64,000 nt of DNA, from NCBI GenBank assembly GCA_045226255.1, contig JBGVCG010000022.1, forward strand, positions 132,470 through 196,469, read 5' to 3'. This DNA is from UBA1181 sp045226255 (GTDB taxonomy: Bacteria; Bacteroidota; Bacteroidia; Bacteroidales; Paludibacteraceae). Below the pieces are notes generated by a model. That model had not been told where the DNA came from, made no database searches, and saw only the letters and a program-made list of their open reading frames with translations. Within the stretch, counting starts at the first letter, position 1. Every line of letters starts with the position of its first letter. This document shows, piece by piece, positions 9,176 through 15,633 of the stretch. Both the position numbers and the translations under genes were made by a program.

Positions 9176-9257
9176 AAAAAAAATGAATGCGACTCGTTTC
9201 ACAACGTGTCGCATTCTTTTCGTGGTTTTTCTTAAAGTTATTTAAATATCTATCAGT
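9176..9257 (-). ncRNA. Candidate small RNA 2 (promoter plus terminator, no ORF)
   Basis: The unit starts from the consensus promoter at 9263-9293 and ends in a rho-independent terminator. The hairpin arms are 9185-9198 and 9203-9216 (14 positions, one T-T mismatch) around a GTGA tetraloop on the minus strand, followed by eight T residues. The predicted RNA is about 80 nt with an A/U-rich 5' part and no start codon with a usable frame. The apex CGTT-GTGA-AACG is identical to that of the candidate at 53588-53665. The plus strand also has a T-tail, so the hairpin could terminate in both directions. No family is known to me. Confidence 0.45.
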
Positions 9258-9262
9258 GAGAG

Positions 9263-9293
9263 CAAAGATACCATTTTCTGAGTCAATCGCAAA
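9263..9293 (-). promoter_or_regulatory. Consensus promoter of candidate small RNA 2
   Basis: Minus strand: TTTG at 9290-9293, a 19-bp spacer, TATCTTTG at 9263-9270. This is an exact fit to the Bacteroidetes TTTG-N19/21-TAnnTTTG pattern. No coding sequence starts downstream before the terminator at 9185-9216. Confidence 0.6.
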
Positions 9294-9362
9294 TAAATAA
9301 CGAAAGAAATTTAACTGTGATTTAAAATAATATCATATTTCTATTATATTTGGATATTGTAA

Positions 9363-9494
9363 CATTTTTGGTTCGCTTTTGTGCCGATCCCAGAGGATGG
9401 CACTCGGATTGCTTACGATGCCGGCGATTTGATCCGCTTTCCCTTATTAGAAGGAGTAAAATTGAAACCAGGTGACCTGTTGTTGGGTATATGA
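9363..9494 (+). pseudogene. Possible decayed 3' end of a protein gene
   Basis: A 43-codon open stretch encodes a protein-like tail (VPIPEDGTRIAYDAGDLIRF, then a leucine-rich end KPGDLLLGI) before a TGA at 9492-9494. Base composition of about 9380-9490 is clearly richer in G+C than the AT-rich flanks, like genuine coding DNA of this genome. There is no start codon or promoter, and a stop lies directly upstream at 9360-9362. I do not recognise the family. It is best read as a remnant left after deletion of a gene. Confidence 0.35.
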
Positions 9495-9657
9495 CAAAAA
9501 AAATTCCACTCATCTCACGACGAATGGAACTCTACTATTAACTTTTATAATCTTATGTATATGATGTGTATATGATTGAATATTGAAGTCTTATTTTGTT
9601 ATTCGCTTATTTCGAAAACTATTATACTTGTACCTAAATCTGTTATTCCTTTAACAC
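9495..9657 (-). ncRNA. Candidate small RNA 1 (promoter plus terminator, no ORF)
   Basis: A transcript of about 160 nt is predicted from the consensus promoter at 9662-9693 to a terminator. The hairpin arms are 9503-9514 and 9519-9530 (12 pairs with G-U wobbles on the minus strand) around a GTGA tetraloop, followed by eight T residues (9496-9503 on the complementary strand). The interior is A/U-rich, and the only ATG in the right direction lies within the terminator itself. It sits 170 bp beyond the GT2 stop, so it is not simply that gene's leader. It could also be the 3' end of a longer read-through mRNA. Confidence 0.45.
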
Positions 9658-9661
9658 GTTG

Positions 9662-9693
9662 CAAATGTAGAATAATTCCACAGACCATCCAAA
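9662..9693 (-). promoter_or_regulatory. Consensus promoter of candidate small RNA 1
   Basis: Minus strand: TTTG at 9690-9693, a 20-bp spacer, TACATTTG at 9662-9669, an exact fit to TTTG-N19/21-TAnnTTTG. No ORF follows before the terminator at 9495-9530. Confidence 0.6.
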
Positions 9694-9868
9694 TATTCTT
9701 GTAGAAAAAATCCACTGAGATTTATTTATTATTATTATTCAATTTTTCCGACATATATACAACTTCATCTATGCTGTAGGATAGAAACCCTTTGGAAGTC
9801 CCATTTTCCCTAAGGTTCGGGTGTTTTCGCCTTCTTCTCTTTTCTATCCAAAAAGTGAAATTTTAGAA

Positions 9869-10666
9869 TTATATCTGTTTGACATAATAATGGATCAGTC
9901 CTTTTACGTGTTGGTAGGTTGCGGCGGAAAAAAGTTTCTTTTGTGTCGTACGGTTGTAATGATGGATGATTTTGAACTGGGGTAGGATGGTGATTTCTTT
10001 CCCTGTTCGGGCGATTCTTTGGCAGAAGTCCGCATCTTCCGGTCCGTAGAATATCTTTTCATCCAAATAGCCGATTTCATCGAGGATTTCCCGCCTGAAC
10101 ATCTGACAAGCCCCGATGGTGTATTCTGCAGAAAATGGCGATTCCATCGACAATTCCTTGTGGTAGAATTGTTGCTCGTTTTTCTCGTTGATCCATTGGG
10201 AAAAACCTTTCGGGAAGCATTTCCTCGTGGCGAGGAGGTTCATCAGTTTGTATTTCGGCCAAGGAAGTTTTCGGCAGCTCTCTTGGGGAATACCGTTCAC
10301 GTCGGTCAGCTTGCAGGCGCATAGCCCACATTCGTTATGTTTCGTGATATGATTGAACATTCCCTCCGCCGCCTCTTTGTTCACGATGGTATCGATGTCT
10401 AATATCCATATGATATCGTTGTGGGAGAGCTTCATCCCGATGTTGCGTGCGGATGCGACGCCTTTATTCTCCGTCAGTGGGTGGAGCGTGATGCTTCCCT
10501 TGAATGAATCGAGTAGTTGGAGGGTCTTGTCCTGCGAACCGTTGTCGACCACGATGATTTCGGTTGGGATCTCCTTCGTCGCTTCCAGTATGGAGGAGAT
10601 GCAGGGTTCCACGTCCCTCTCGGAGTTCCATGTGAGGAGTATTATGGAGAGAGATTTGTCCATCAT
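9869..10666 (-). CDS. Family 2 glycosyltransferase (rhamnosyltransferase-like)
   Basis: The protein is about 265 residues: MMDKSLSIILLTWNSERDVE, VVDNGSQDKT, then the donor-site DxD as LDIDTIV near residue 86 and a C-terminal GPEDADFCQRI helix. This is typical of GT2 enzymes of the WcaA/rhamnosyltransferase group that extend surface polysaccharides. The ATG at 10666 overlaps the stop of the radical SAM gene (ATGA); a second ATG follows at 10663. A longer frame upstream is only the shadow of the radical SAM gene. The substrate is unknown. Confidence 0.85.
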   Translation of the reverse strand: MMDKSLSIILLTWNSERDVEPCISSILEATKEIPTEIIVVDNGSQDKTLQLLDSFKGSITLHPLTENKGVASARNIGMKLSHNDIIWILDIDTIVNKEAAEGMFNHITKHNECGLCACKLTDVNGIPQESCRKLPWPKYKLMNLLATRKCFPKGFSQWINEKNEQQFYHKELSMESPFSAEYTIGACQMFRREILDEIGYLDEKIFYGPEDADFCQRIARTGKEITILPQFKIIHHYNRTTQKKLFSAATYQHVKGLIHYYVKQI

Positions 10667-12102
10667 TTGTGGAACAGTTTTCTTCTTAGTGCGGTGGCGG
10701 CGATGCGGAAGTCCGACCAAGAACTGAATTTCTTTATGTGATTGAATATGAAAGAGGGACGGATGAAGAACTTCACGTTGTTCCAGAACAACATCTTCTC
10801 CATCTCTTCGCTGGATAGGTTAGGGTAGTTGATGATGGATTTGTGCTGCACGTCGGTCGGGACGTACTCTCCTCCCTTGATCCAGTTGTTTTGTTTCGCC
10901 AGTTCGTAAAATTCGGTGCCTGGGAAAGGCGCCACAATGTTGAACATCACTTGGGATACCTTCAGCTCCTTGGCCTTCTTGAGCGTCTCCTTGATGGTCT
11001 TCTTCGTTTCGAGCGGGCTCGTGCCGATGAGGATGTTCAGTTTCACCGGCACATTGTATTTCTTCAGGAGTTGGATGCCTTCGTAAATCTGTTGGGAGGT
11101 GATTCCCTTCTTGATGTACTGGAGGATCTCGTCGTTGAAGCTCTCCACGCCTAGATCGACGAATTGGCATTGTGCCTCCGCTAGGAGCTGCGCTGTTTCT
11201 TCCGTGATGGCGTCCACACGTGCCTGGCATCCCCAACTGAGTTGGTGCTTCTTCAGACATTCGCAGATAGGGCGTAGCCTTTTGGCTGTTGTGATGAAGT
11301 TGTCGTCGATGAAGCAGATGGCCTTGTATCCTTGGCTGACCAGCATCTCGATCTCCTCGATGACGTTCTCGACGGAACGGAATGATATGAATGGCTTCTT
11401 CCCTGTCACCCGTTTGTTTTCTATCTCCCTTGCGAAGGTCAGCGAGCTTGGCACGCAGTAGATGCAATGGAAAGGACAGTTGCGGCTGGTGAGCACCGTC
11501 GTGTAGGGATGCTTCTTCAGCTTCGGGTTGGTGAAGGTGTATTGTTCGATGAAATGGCGGGCTGGGAAAGGCAGCTCGTCCAGGTCGCGTATCAGTTCGC
11601 GCGTCGGGTTGTGCGTCACCTTGCCCTCTTGGAGCCATGTGAGGCCTTTCACCTGCGAGAGGTCGCCTCCTTGCTCGATGGTCCGTACCGCCTCGGAGGT
11701 CGTCAGTTCGGGCTCGCCTCGGGCGATGATGACGTGATCGTCCGTGAGCAGCTTGTCCGTGTAGTAGGTCACACCGGGCCCCATGGTGATGATCCAAGCG
11801 TCGGGATGGCTCTCCCTGATCAGTTGGATGCACTTTCGGTCTGTTTCTAGGGATAGGTTTACGCACCAGAATGCGTAGATGTCGCTGTGGTCGTCTCGCA
11901 GGAAGTCGGACAGCTCTTTTTCGTCCTTCTCTTCCATCACGAAATCCATGCGCCGCACGTCGTGTCCGTCTCTTTCCAATACGGCCGCGACAATCAGCTC
12001 ATAAATATTGGGCATCGGGTAGACGAGGTGCGTGCAACCGGCGGTACGCTCGGCGGGCATTTCCCCGTCCAATGCGGGCGGTACGATGAAAGTGACGACC
12101 AT
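10663..12102 (-). CDS. B12-binding radical SAM protein
   Basis: The 479-residue protein has an N-terminal cobalamin-binding-like domain (about 1-150, with LVYPMPNIYELIVAAVLE and MGPGVTYY) and a radical SAM core with the cluster motif CPFHCIYC (CX3CX2C) near residue 213, followed by the usual IDDNF strand and a C-terminal extension. Such BchE/MiaB-like enzymes catalyse methylations or rearrangements of lipids, hopanoids, tetrapyrroles or antibiotics; the substrate cannot be deduced. A strong Shine-Dalgarno-like AAAAAGGAG is placed 3 nt before the ATG, unusual for this group. It is coupled to the GT2 gene by a 4-bp overlap, hinting at a modified glycolipid. Confidence 0.85.
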   Translation of the reverse strand: MVVTFIVPPALDGEMPAERTAGCTHLVYPMPNIYELIVAAVLERDGHDVRRMDFVMEEKDEKELSDFLRDDHSDIYAFWCVNLSLETDRKCIQLIRESHPDAWIITMGPGVTYYTDKLLTDDHVIIARGEPELTTSEAVRTIEQGGDLSQVKGLTWLQEGKVTHNPTRELIRDLDELPFPARHFIEQYTFTNPKLKKHPYTTVLTSRNCPFHCIYCVPSSLTFAREIENKRVTGKKPFISFRSVENVIEEIEMLVSQGYKAICFIDDNFITTAKRLRPICECLKKHQLSWGCQARVDAITEETAQLLAEAQCQFVDLGVESFNDEILQYIKKGITSQQIYEGIQLLKKYNVPVKLNILIGTSPLETKKTIKETLKKAKELKVSQVMFNIVAPFPGTEFYELAKQNNWIKGGEYVPTDVQHKSIINYPNLSSEEMEKMLFWNNVKFFIRPSFIFNHIKKFSSWSDFRIAATALRRKLFHK

Positions 12103-12173
12103 AATCTCCTTTTTCTGTTGATGATACTTCTACAAGGGAAACGTGGTGTCCCCCCTATTATTGTATGGTCGGA

Positions 12174-13100
12174 TTATTCGTTCGCCATCATTTTCTCTGC
12201 TTTTATCCTGTCCTCACCGATGGCGGCGCGCAGGTCATCTTCTGAGCAGAATTTGTTTTGTGCTCTGAGTTTGTGGAGGAACTGCATGTTGATGCGCTCT
12301 CCGTAGATATCTTCGTCAAAGTCGAATATGTTGACCTCGATGGATACTTCCCCGCCTCCGTAGGTCGGACGGGTACCGATGCAGGCCACGCCCTTGTGGG
12401 TCTCTCCCCTCACGGTGACCTTCACGGCGAAGACGCCGAAGCAAGGGATGCATTTATTCTCGATCTCCGGCTCGATGTTGGCGGTCGGGAAGCCTAGCTT
12501 CCTGCCGTTTTGTTTGCCATGGATGACTGTTCCCGAGATATTATAGTTGTAGCCGAGGTAACGGTTGGCTAGTTCGATGTCGCCTACCCCTAACAGGTTG
12601 CGGATGAAGGAGGAGCTGATAGTAAAGTCGTTTTCTTCGTAAGGATCTGCTCTCGTGACCTTCATGCCGAGTTCCTCCCCGTATGTGCAGTAGTCGTCGA
12701 AACCTTCTTCCCTGTTCTTTCCGAAGCGATGGTCGTATCCGATGAGGAGGTGCTTCACATTGAGACGGTTCTTGAGCACTTTCTCCATGAAGTCGTGGGC
12801 GCTGAGGTTGGAGACCTCCGTGGTGAATTCCATCTGGATGCAGTAGTCCACAGGCAATCCCTTCAGCAATTCCAGTTTCTCCTCGTGGGTGTTCAGCAAT
12901 TTCGGCTGATAGGCCTCATGGAGGATAATCCTAGGGTGTGGCCAGAATGTAAGAATCGCAGACTTTAGCCCTTCGCTTTTCGCTACTTTGGCCAATTGCT
13001 TCGCTAAAAACAGATGTCCATGGTGGACTCCGTCAAAGAATCCGATTGTGAGCGCAAGCCCTTCCTTACTTGCTATTCCCGTCTCCTCTATCAATTCCAT
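12174..13100 (-). CDS. ribF: Bifunctional riboflavin kinase / FAD synthetase
   Basis: The 308-residue protein has the N-terminal nucleotidyltransferase motif GFFDGVHHGH (residues 20-29), an ISSSFIRNLL motif near residue 165, and the C-terminal riboflavin kinase motif GKQNGRKLGFPTANI near 200-215. It makes FMN and FAD from riboflavin in the cytoplasm. The frame is open further upstream, but that part contains the promoter; the ATG at 13100 gives the normal family N-terminus. It is divergent from the tRNA gene, and their promoters overlap. Confidence 0.95.
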   Translation of the reverse strand: MELIEETGIASKEGLALTIGFFDGVHHGHLFLAKQLAKVAKSEGLKSAILTFWPHPRIILHEAYQPKLLNTHEEKLELLKGLPVDYCIQMEFTTEVSNLSAHDFMEKVLKNRLNVKHLLIGYDHRFGKNREEGFDDYCTYGEELGMKVTRADPYEENDFTISSSFIRNLLGVGDIELANRYLGYNYNISGTVIHGKQNGRKLGFPTANIEPEIENKCIPCFGVFAVKVTVRGETHKGVACIGTRPTYGGGEVSIEVNIFDFDEDIYGERINMQFLHKLRAQNKFCSEDDLRAAIGEDRIKAEKMMANE

Positions 13101-13125
13101 CTTACTTCTTTTTTTGTTCGAATAT

Positions 13126-13156
13126 TTTGTACTTTGGAGACAAAATACTACTTTTG
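13126..13156 (+). promoter_or_regulatory. Promoter of the tRNA gene
   Basis: TTTG at 13126-13129, a 19-bp spacer, TACTTTTG at 13149-13156: an exact fit to the Bacteroidetes consensus, about 44 bp before the tRNA. It is interleaved with the divergent ribF promoter. Confidence 0.65.
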
Positions 13157-13171
13157 CCTTCGTTTTGCAAA
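13141..13171 (-). promoter_or_regulatory. Promoter of ribF
   Basis: Minus strand: TTTG at 13168-13171, a 20-bp spacer, TATTTTG at 13141-13147 (one base short of TAnnTTTG). It lies 41 bp upstream of the ribF ATG and overlaps the tRNA promoter on the other strand. Confidence 0.5.
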
Positions 13172-13199
13172 GGTAACAATTTTTAGTTAATTGCAAGCA

Positions 13200-13274
13200 G
13201 GACCCATAGCTCAGTTGGTTAGTAGCACCTGACTCATAATCAGGGGGTCACAGGTTCAAGCCCTGTTGGGTCCA
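13200..13274 (+). tRNA. tRNA with CAU anticodon, probably elongator tRNA-Met
   Basis: The cloverleaf is complete: acceptor GGACCCA/TGGGTCC, anticodon stem CCTGA/TCAGG with loop CTCATAA (anticodon CAT), and T-arm ACAGG-TTCAAGC-CCTGT. The discriminator is A and no CCA is encoded. The D-arm (GCTC...GTAGC) has one extra base and a short or bulged stem. CAU anticodons also occur in initiator tRNA and lysidine-modified tRNA-Ile; the GGACCCA acceptor resembles elongator Met, but this is not certain from sequence alone. Confidence 0.92.
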
Positions 13275-13280
13275 CATATG

Positions 13281-13307
13281 AGGAGAAACATGGTTTCTCC
13301 TTTTTTT
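13281..13307 (+). terminator. Terminator of the tRNA gene
   Basis: A perfect 8-bp stem GGAGAAAC/GTTTCTCC with loop ATG is followed by seven T residues, 8 bp after the tRNA 3' end. Confidence 0.8.
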
Positions 13308-13565
13308 ATAATGTATTGATTGATAGATATTTGTGAATATATCTTCTCTCGGCACTTTTCTTTGTGTGGAGTTTTTCTACACCTTTGGTGGGGTGTATCT
13401 TTTTGATGTATTTCGATGAAAAAATTTTTTGGCGAAATTTTTCTTGATGATTGATTTTCACCGATTTCCGAAGTGTTTTTGAGGGTGCCGATGGGTGGAG
13501 AGGCGAGTGTAGGAAAGGGATTGCCCACAGTTTGTAATGTTGGATTTTAATTAAATATAAGAGAT

Positions 13566-14021
13566 ATGGATAAGGAAGAAAGAATCGCGCGTGCGAAAGA
13601 ACTTTTTAAGAGTGGTTTCAATTGCTCTCAATCTGTGGTGGCCGCTTTTGCGGATTTGTATGGATTGACGGAGGAGCAGGCATTGAAGATATCCGCCTCT
13701 TTCGGTGGTGGTATCGGCCGTATGCGTGAGACTTGCGGTGCGGCTTGTGGCATCTTCCTTTTGGCCGGACTGAAGTATGGTTCGACCGACCCTAAGAACG
13801 CGGATGCGAAGGGGGAGAACTACCGTATCGTCCAGGAGTTGGCGGAGGATTTCAAGCAGGCCAATGGCTTCCTGAAGTGCCGTGATTTGCTCGGACTGGA
13901 CAAGAACCTGAAGGAGAGCCCGCAACCGGAGGCGCGCACCGCCGCTTATTATGCGAAGCGTCCTTGCGTGGAGATCGTGGCTTCCGCCGCTAGGATCTGG
14001 GCGGAAAAACATGAGAAGTGA
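13566..14021 (+). CDS. C_GCAxxG_C_C family redox-type protein
   Basis: The 151-residue protein has the conserved cysteine pattern of the family: Cys20 in FNCSQSV, CGAACG around residues 57-62, one Cys in FLKCRDL near residue 105 and one in RPCVEI near 137. The motif suggests metal or disulfide chemistry, and relatives are often found with redox or metal-related genes, but no activity is established. It is a single gene preceded by about 260 bp without other genes. A hairpin GGGATGAT/ATCATCCC follows 17-40 bp after the stop but has no T-run. Confidence 0.85.
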   Translation: MDKEERIARAKELFKSGFNCSQSVVAAFADLYGLTEEQALKISASFGGGIGRMRETCGAACGIFLLAGLKYGSTDPKNADAKGENYRIVQELAEDFKQANGFLKCRDLLGLDKNLKESPQPEARTAAYYAKRPCVEIVASAARIWAEKHEK

Positions 14022-14103
14022 TTGTGATTCTTTATTTTAGGGGATGATGTGATATCATCCCTGCCTTTGCGAGGGGTGGCAATCGGAAATGTTGGCAGGT
14101 GGA

Positions 14104-14379
14104 TTAGTATTTTCTGAATAGGTTGGAGTGTTTACCCACCCTGATTAACTTTATTATGTCATCTTCCTTTTCAAACCAAATGAGGAGTAAATCTGGTCTT
14201 ATATGTGCCTCCCAATTATTTGCATACTCCCCTTTTAATTGGTGGGTTAGGTATGGTATTCTTGGTAGAGTGCCATCCTCTTCGAGTATCTTTAATGCTT
14301 TTAATACTTTCTGTTCGTCAGACTTTGAAAGTGCTTTGAAGTCAGTACGAAATTGCCTTGTCGATTCAATTTTGTACAT
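14104..14379 (-). CDS. YafQ/RelE-type toxin of a toxin-antitoxin pair
   Basis: The 91-residue basic protein starts YKIESTRQFRTDFKALSKS. It has the YafQ-like HQLKGEYANNWEAHIRPDLLLIW segment (central W-E-x-H-I-R-P-D-L-L-L-I-W) and a C-terminal RVGKHSNLF with the catalytic-type histidine. The family cuts mRNA at the ribosome. The gene follows the antitoxin gene by 2 bp in the same direction, the normal order for this class. The pair has its own promoter. Confidence 0.88.
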   Translation of the reverse strand: MYKIESTRQFRTDFKALSKSDEQKVLKALKILEEDGTLPRIPYLTHQLKGEYANNWEAHIRPDLLLIWFEKEDDIIKLIRVGKHSNLFRKY

Positions 14380-14381
14380 GA

Positions 14382-14585
14382 CTATGAATTTAGGTATTTC
14401 ACGAGGTCATCAAAATCTTTCGCTTTATAGGTTTTCCCTTCTTTGGCCTCACGAATGGCCTTCTTTGTGGTCTCGTTTGGTTCATCGTCTTTCAGAAACT
14501 TAAAAAGGCCTGTCTTTGCTATAAAGTCAACAATCGCTTTCGCCATCTTGTTTCGTCCGTCGTATTGAATTGTTATTGTTTCCAT
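14382..14585 (-). CDS. Antitoxin partner of the YafQ/RelE-type toxin
   Basis: The 67-residue protein starts METITIQYDGRNKMAKAIV and ends with an acidic, helical tail (KTYKAKDFDDLVKYLNS) of the kind that wraps around RelE-family toxins. The frame extends upstream to 14645 but that part covers the promoter, so the ATG at 14585 is used. The N-terminus resembles Bacteroidetes DUF2683-like antitoxins more than classic RelB. Confidence 0.8.
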   Translation of the reverse strand: METITIQYDGRNKMAKAIVDFIAKTGLFKFLKDDEPNETTKKAIREAKEGKTYKAKDFDDLVKYLNS

Positions 14586-14612
14586 AATATGATTTTCTTG
14601 TTGTTTGCATCG

Positions 14613-14643
14613 CAAATATACTATTTTTTCATCTATCCGCAAC
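14613..14643 (-). promoter_or_regulatory. Promoter of the toxin-antitoxin pair
   Basis: The minus-strand -7 box TATATTTG is at 14613-14620, with a TTG-type -33 element around 14640-14643 (spacer about 19 bp), 28 bp before the antitoxin ATG. Confidence 0.55.
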
Positions 14644-14645
14644 AA

Positions 14646-14983
14646 CTGAGTTTTGCTATCTTGGATGCGGTTCTTATATTTAGACGAGGCAACGGGCTAC
14701 AATTCCACACGTAGAAAAGAGTTTACGGAGTATGAGGCGAAATGACTGCATCAACACTAATCGCAAATAGTAAATCGTTAAATAGTATATTTTGTTCCCT
14801 GTTTTGTCTCATATTCCCCAGTTTTTTCTTCTTCCCCACCATCCGCAACGTGCCGTTTAAATATGTTAAATAATATAAAAACGGAAAAACTATTTTCGTT
14901 TAAAAAGTTTTCCACTAATTTTGCCGTGGAATTCATGACGATGATGTGAGGCGTGGAAAGAGGTCTTATCGGAATTGTTAATT
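14646..14983. other. Intergenic region between toxin-antitoxin pair and tetR
   Basis: No gene is supported. The right part carries an AT-rich imperfect palindromic segment (about 14855-14885) and the tetR promoter; a TetR-type operator could lie here but I cannot define it. The left part carries the toxin-antitoxin promoter. Confidence 0.5.
14916..14923 (+). promoter_or_regulatory. -7 promoter element upstream of tetR
   Basis: TAATTTTG fits TAnnTTTG, 60 bp before the tetR ATG. A T-rich but imperfect -33 element lies about 20 bp upstream. It probably drives tetR and possibly the efflux genes behind it. Confidence 0.5.
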
Positions 14984-15613
14984 ATGAACACGGGTAGTAA
15001 AGACAAAATCGTAAGAGGAGCGTTGAGTTTGTTTCAGGCGCAGGGGATTAAGTCGGTGACGATGGATAAGATCGCCGCCTCTTTGTCTGTTTCCAAGCGA
15101 ACGATCTATGAGCATTTCGCCGACAAGGAGGCGTTGGTCACTGAGTGTCTTGCCTGCTTCAAGCAGGACTACGATTCGAGGCGGGAGGAGATCCGTCGCG
15201 CGACGGACAATACCCTTTCCTATTTGTTGGAGGTTTTCCGCTATTCGGTCTCGATGATGCGCGTCATCAATGTGAATTTCTTTTCTGATGCGAAAGCGAT
15301 GTTTCCTGAACATGTCGAGGCGGTGAAGATGAACCGGAGGGCGCAAATCGCGCATATCCAGGAGATGATAGAGAAATCCCAAGAGGAGGGCCATATCATC
15401 AAATCATTTTCCCCGATGGTATTGGCGGAGGTCTATTATGAGATGATGAACTCCCTCCACGTGTCGGGTGTGTACGACTTTACCCGCACACCGGCGTCCG
15501 AGGTTTTAAGGGTTCTGTACAACATCTATTTCCGTGGCGTGGCGACAGAGCAGGGCTTGGTTATCATGAAGAATCTTCTTAGTGGCGAAGAGGAGAATTG
15601 GAAAGAAGAATAA
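14984..15613 (+). CDS. TetR/AcrR family transcriptional regulator
   Basis: The 209-residue protein has an N-terminal TetR helix-turn-helix (KDKIVRGALSLFQAQGIKSV..., SVSKRTIYEHFADKEALV, residues 7-55) and an all-helical ligand domain. It is the first gene of a run leading to tolC, adaptor and RND genes, so it most likely represses this efflux set in response to an unknown compound. The ATG at 14984 gives the usual short N-terminus; an in-frame alternative at 14975 is a non-ATG codon. Confidence 0.9.
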   Translation: MNTGSKDKIVRGALSLFQAQGIKSVTMDKIAASLSVSKRTIYEHFADKEALVTECLACFKQDYDSRREEIRRATDNTLSYLLEVFRYSVSMMRVINVNFFSDAKAMFPEHVEAVKMNRRAQIAHIQEMIEKSQEEGHIIKSFSPMVLAEVYYEMMNSLHVSGVYDFTRTPASEVLRVLYNIYFRGVATEQGLVIMKNLLSGEEENWKEE

Positions 15614-15633
15614 TGAGTTAATGTAACATAAAT

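Larger units (their letters stand above)
8965..9868. other. Gene-free 0.9 kb with two candidate small-RNA units and a gene remnant
   Basis: No full gene is convincing here. The stretch is very AT-rich and holds two minus-strand promoter-terminator units (9263-9293 to 9176; 9662-9693 to 9495), a 43-codon plus-strand coding remnant at 9363-9494, and a 9-bp inverted repeat (GGATAGAAA/TTTCTATCC, about 9778-9786 and 9842-9850) enclosing about 55 bp just downstream of the GT2 gene. A 70-codon plus-strand open frame at 8974-9186 has no promoter or recognisable family and I do not call it. Confidence 0.6.

Noticed and set aside
8974..9186. A 70-codon plus-strand open frame ending at the bidirectional hairpin
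   Set aside because: No promoter, no family resemblance, composition like AT-rich noncoding DNA; the stop falls by chance at the hairpin.
9322..9513. Minus-strand open frame starting within the small-RNA terminator
   Set aside because: Its start is inside the terminator stem and the codons are the complement of the coding remnant, so it is not a likely gene.
14038..14064. Hairpin after the C_GCAxxG_C_C gene
   Set aside because: The stem is good (GGGATGAT/ATCATCCC) but no T-run follows, so it is not listed as a terminator.
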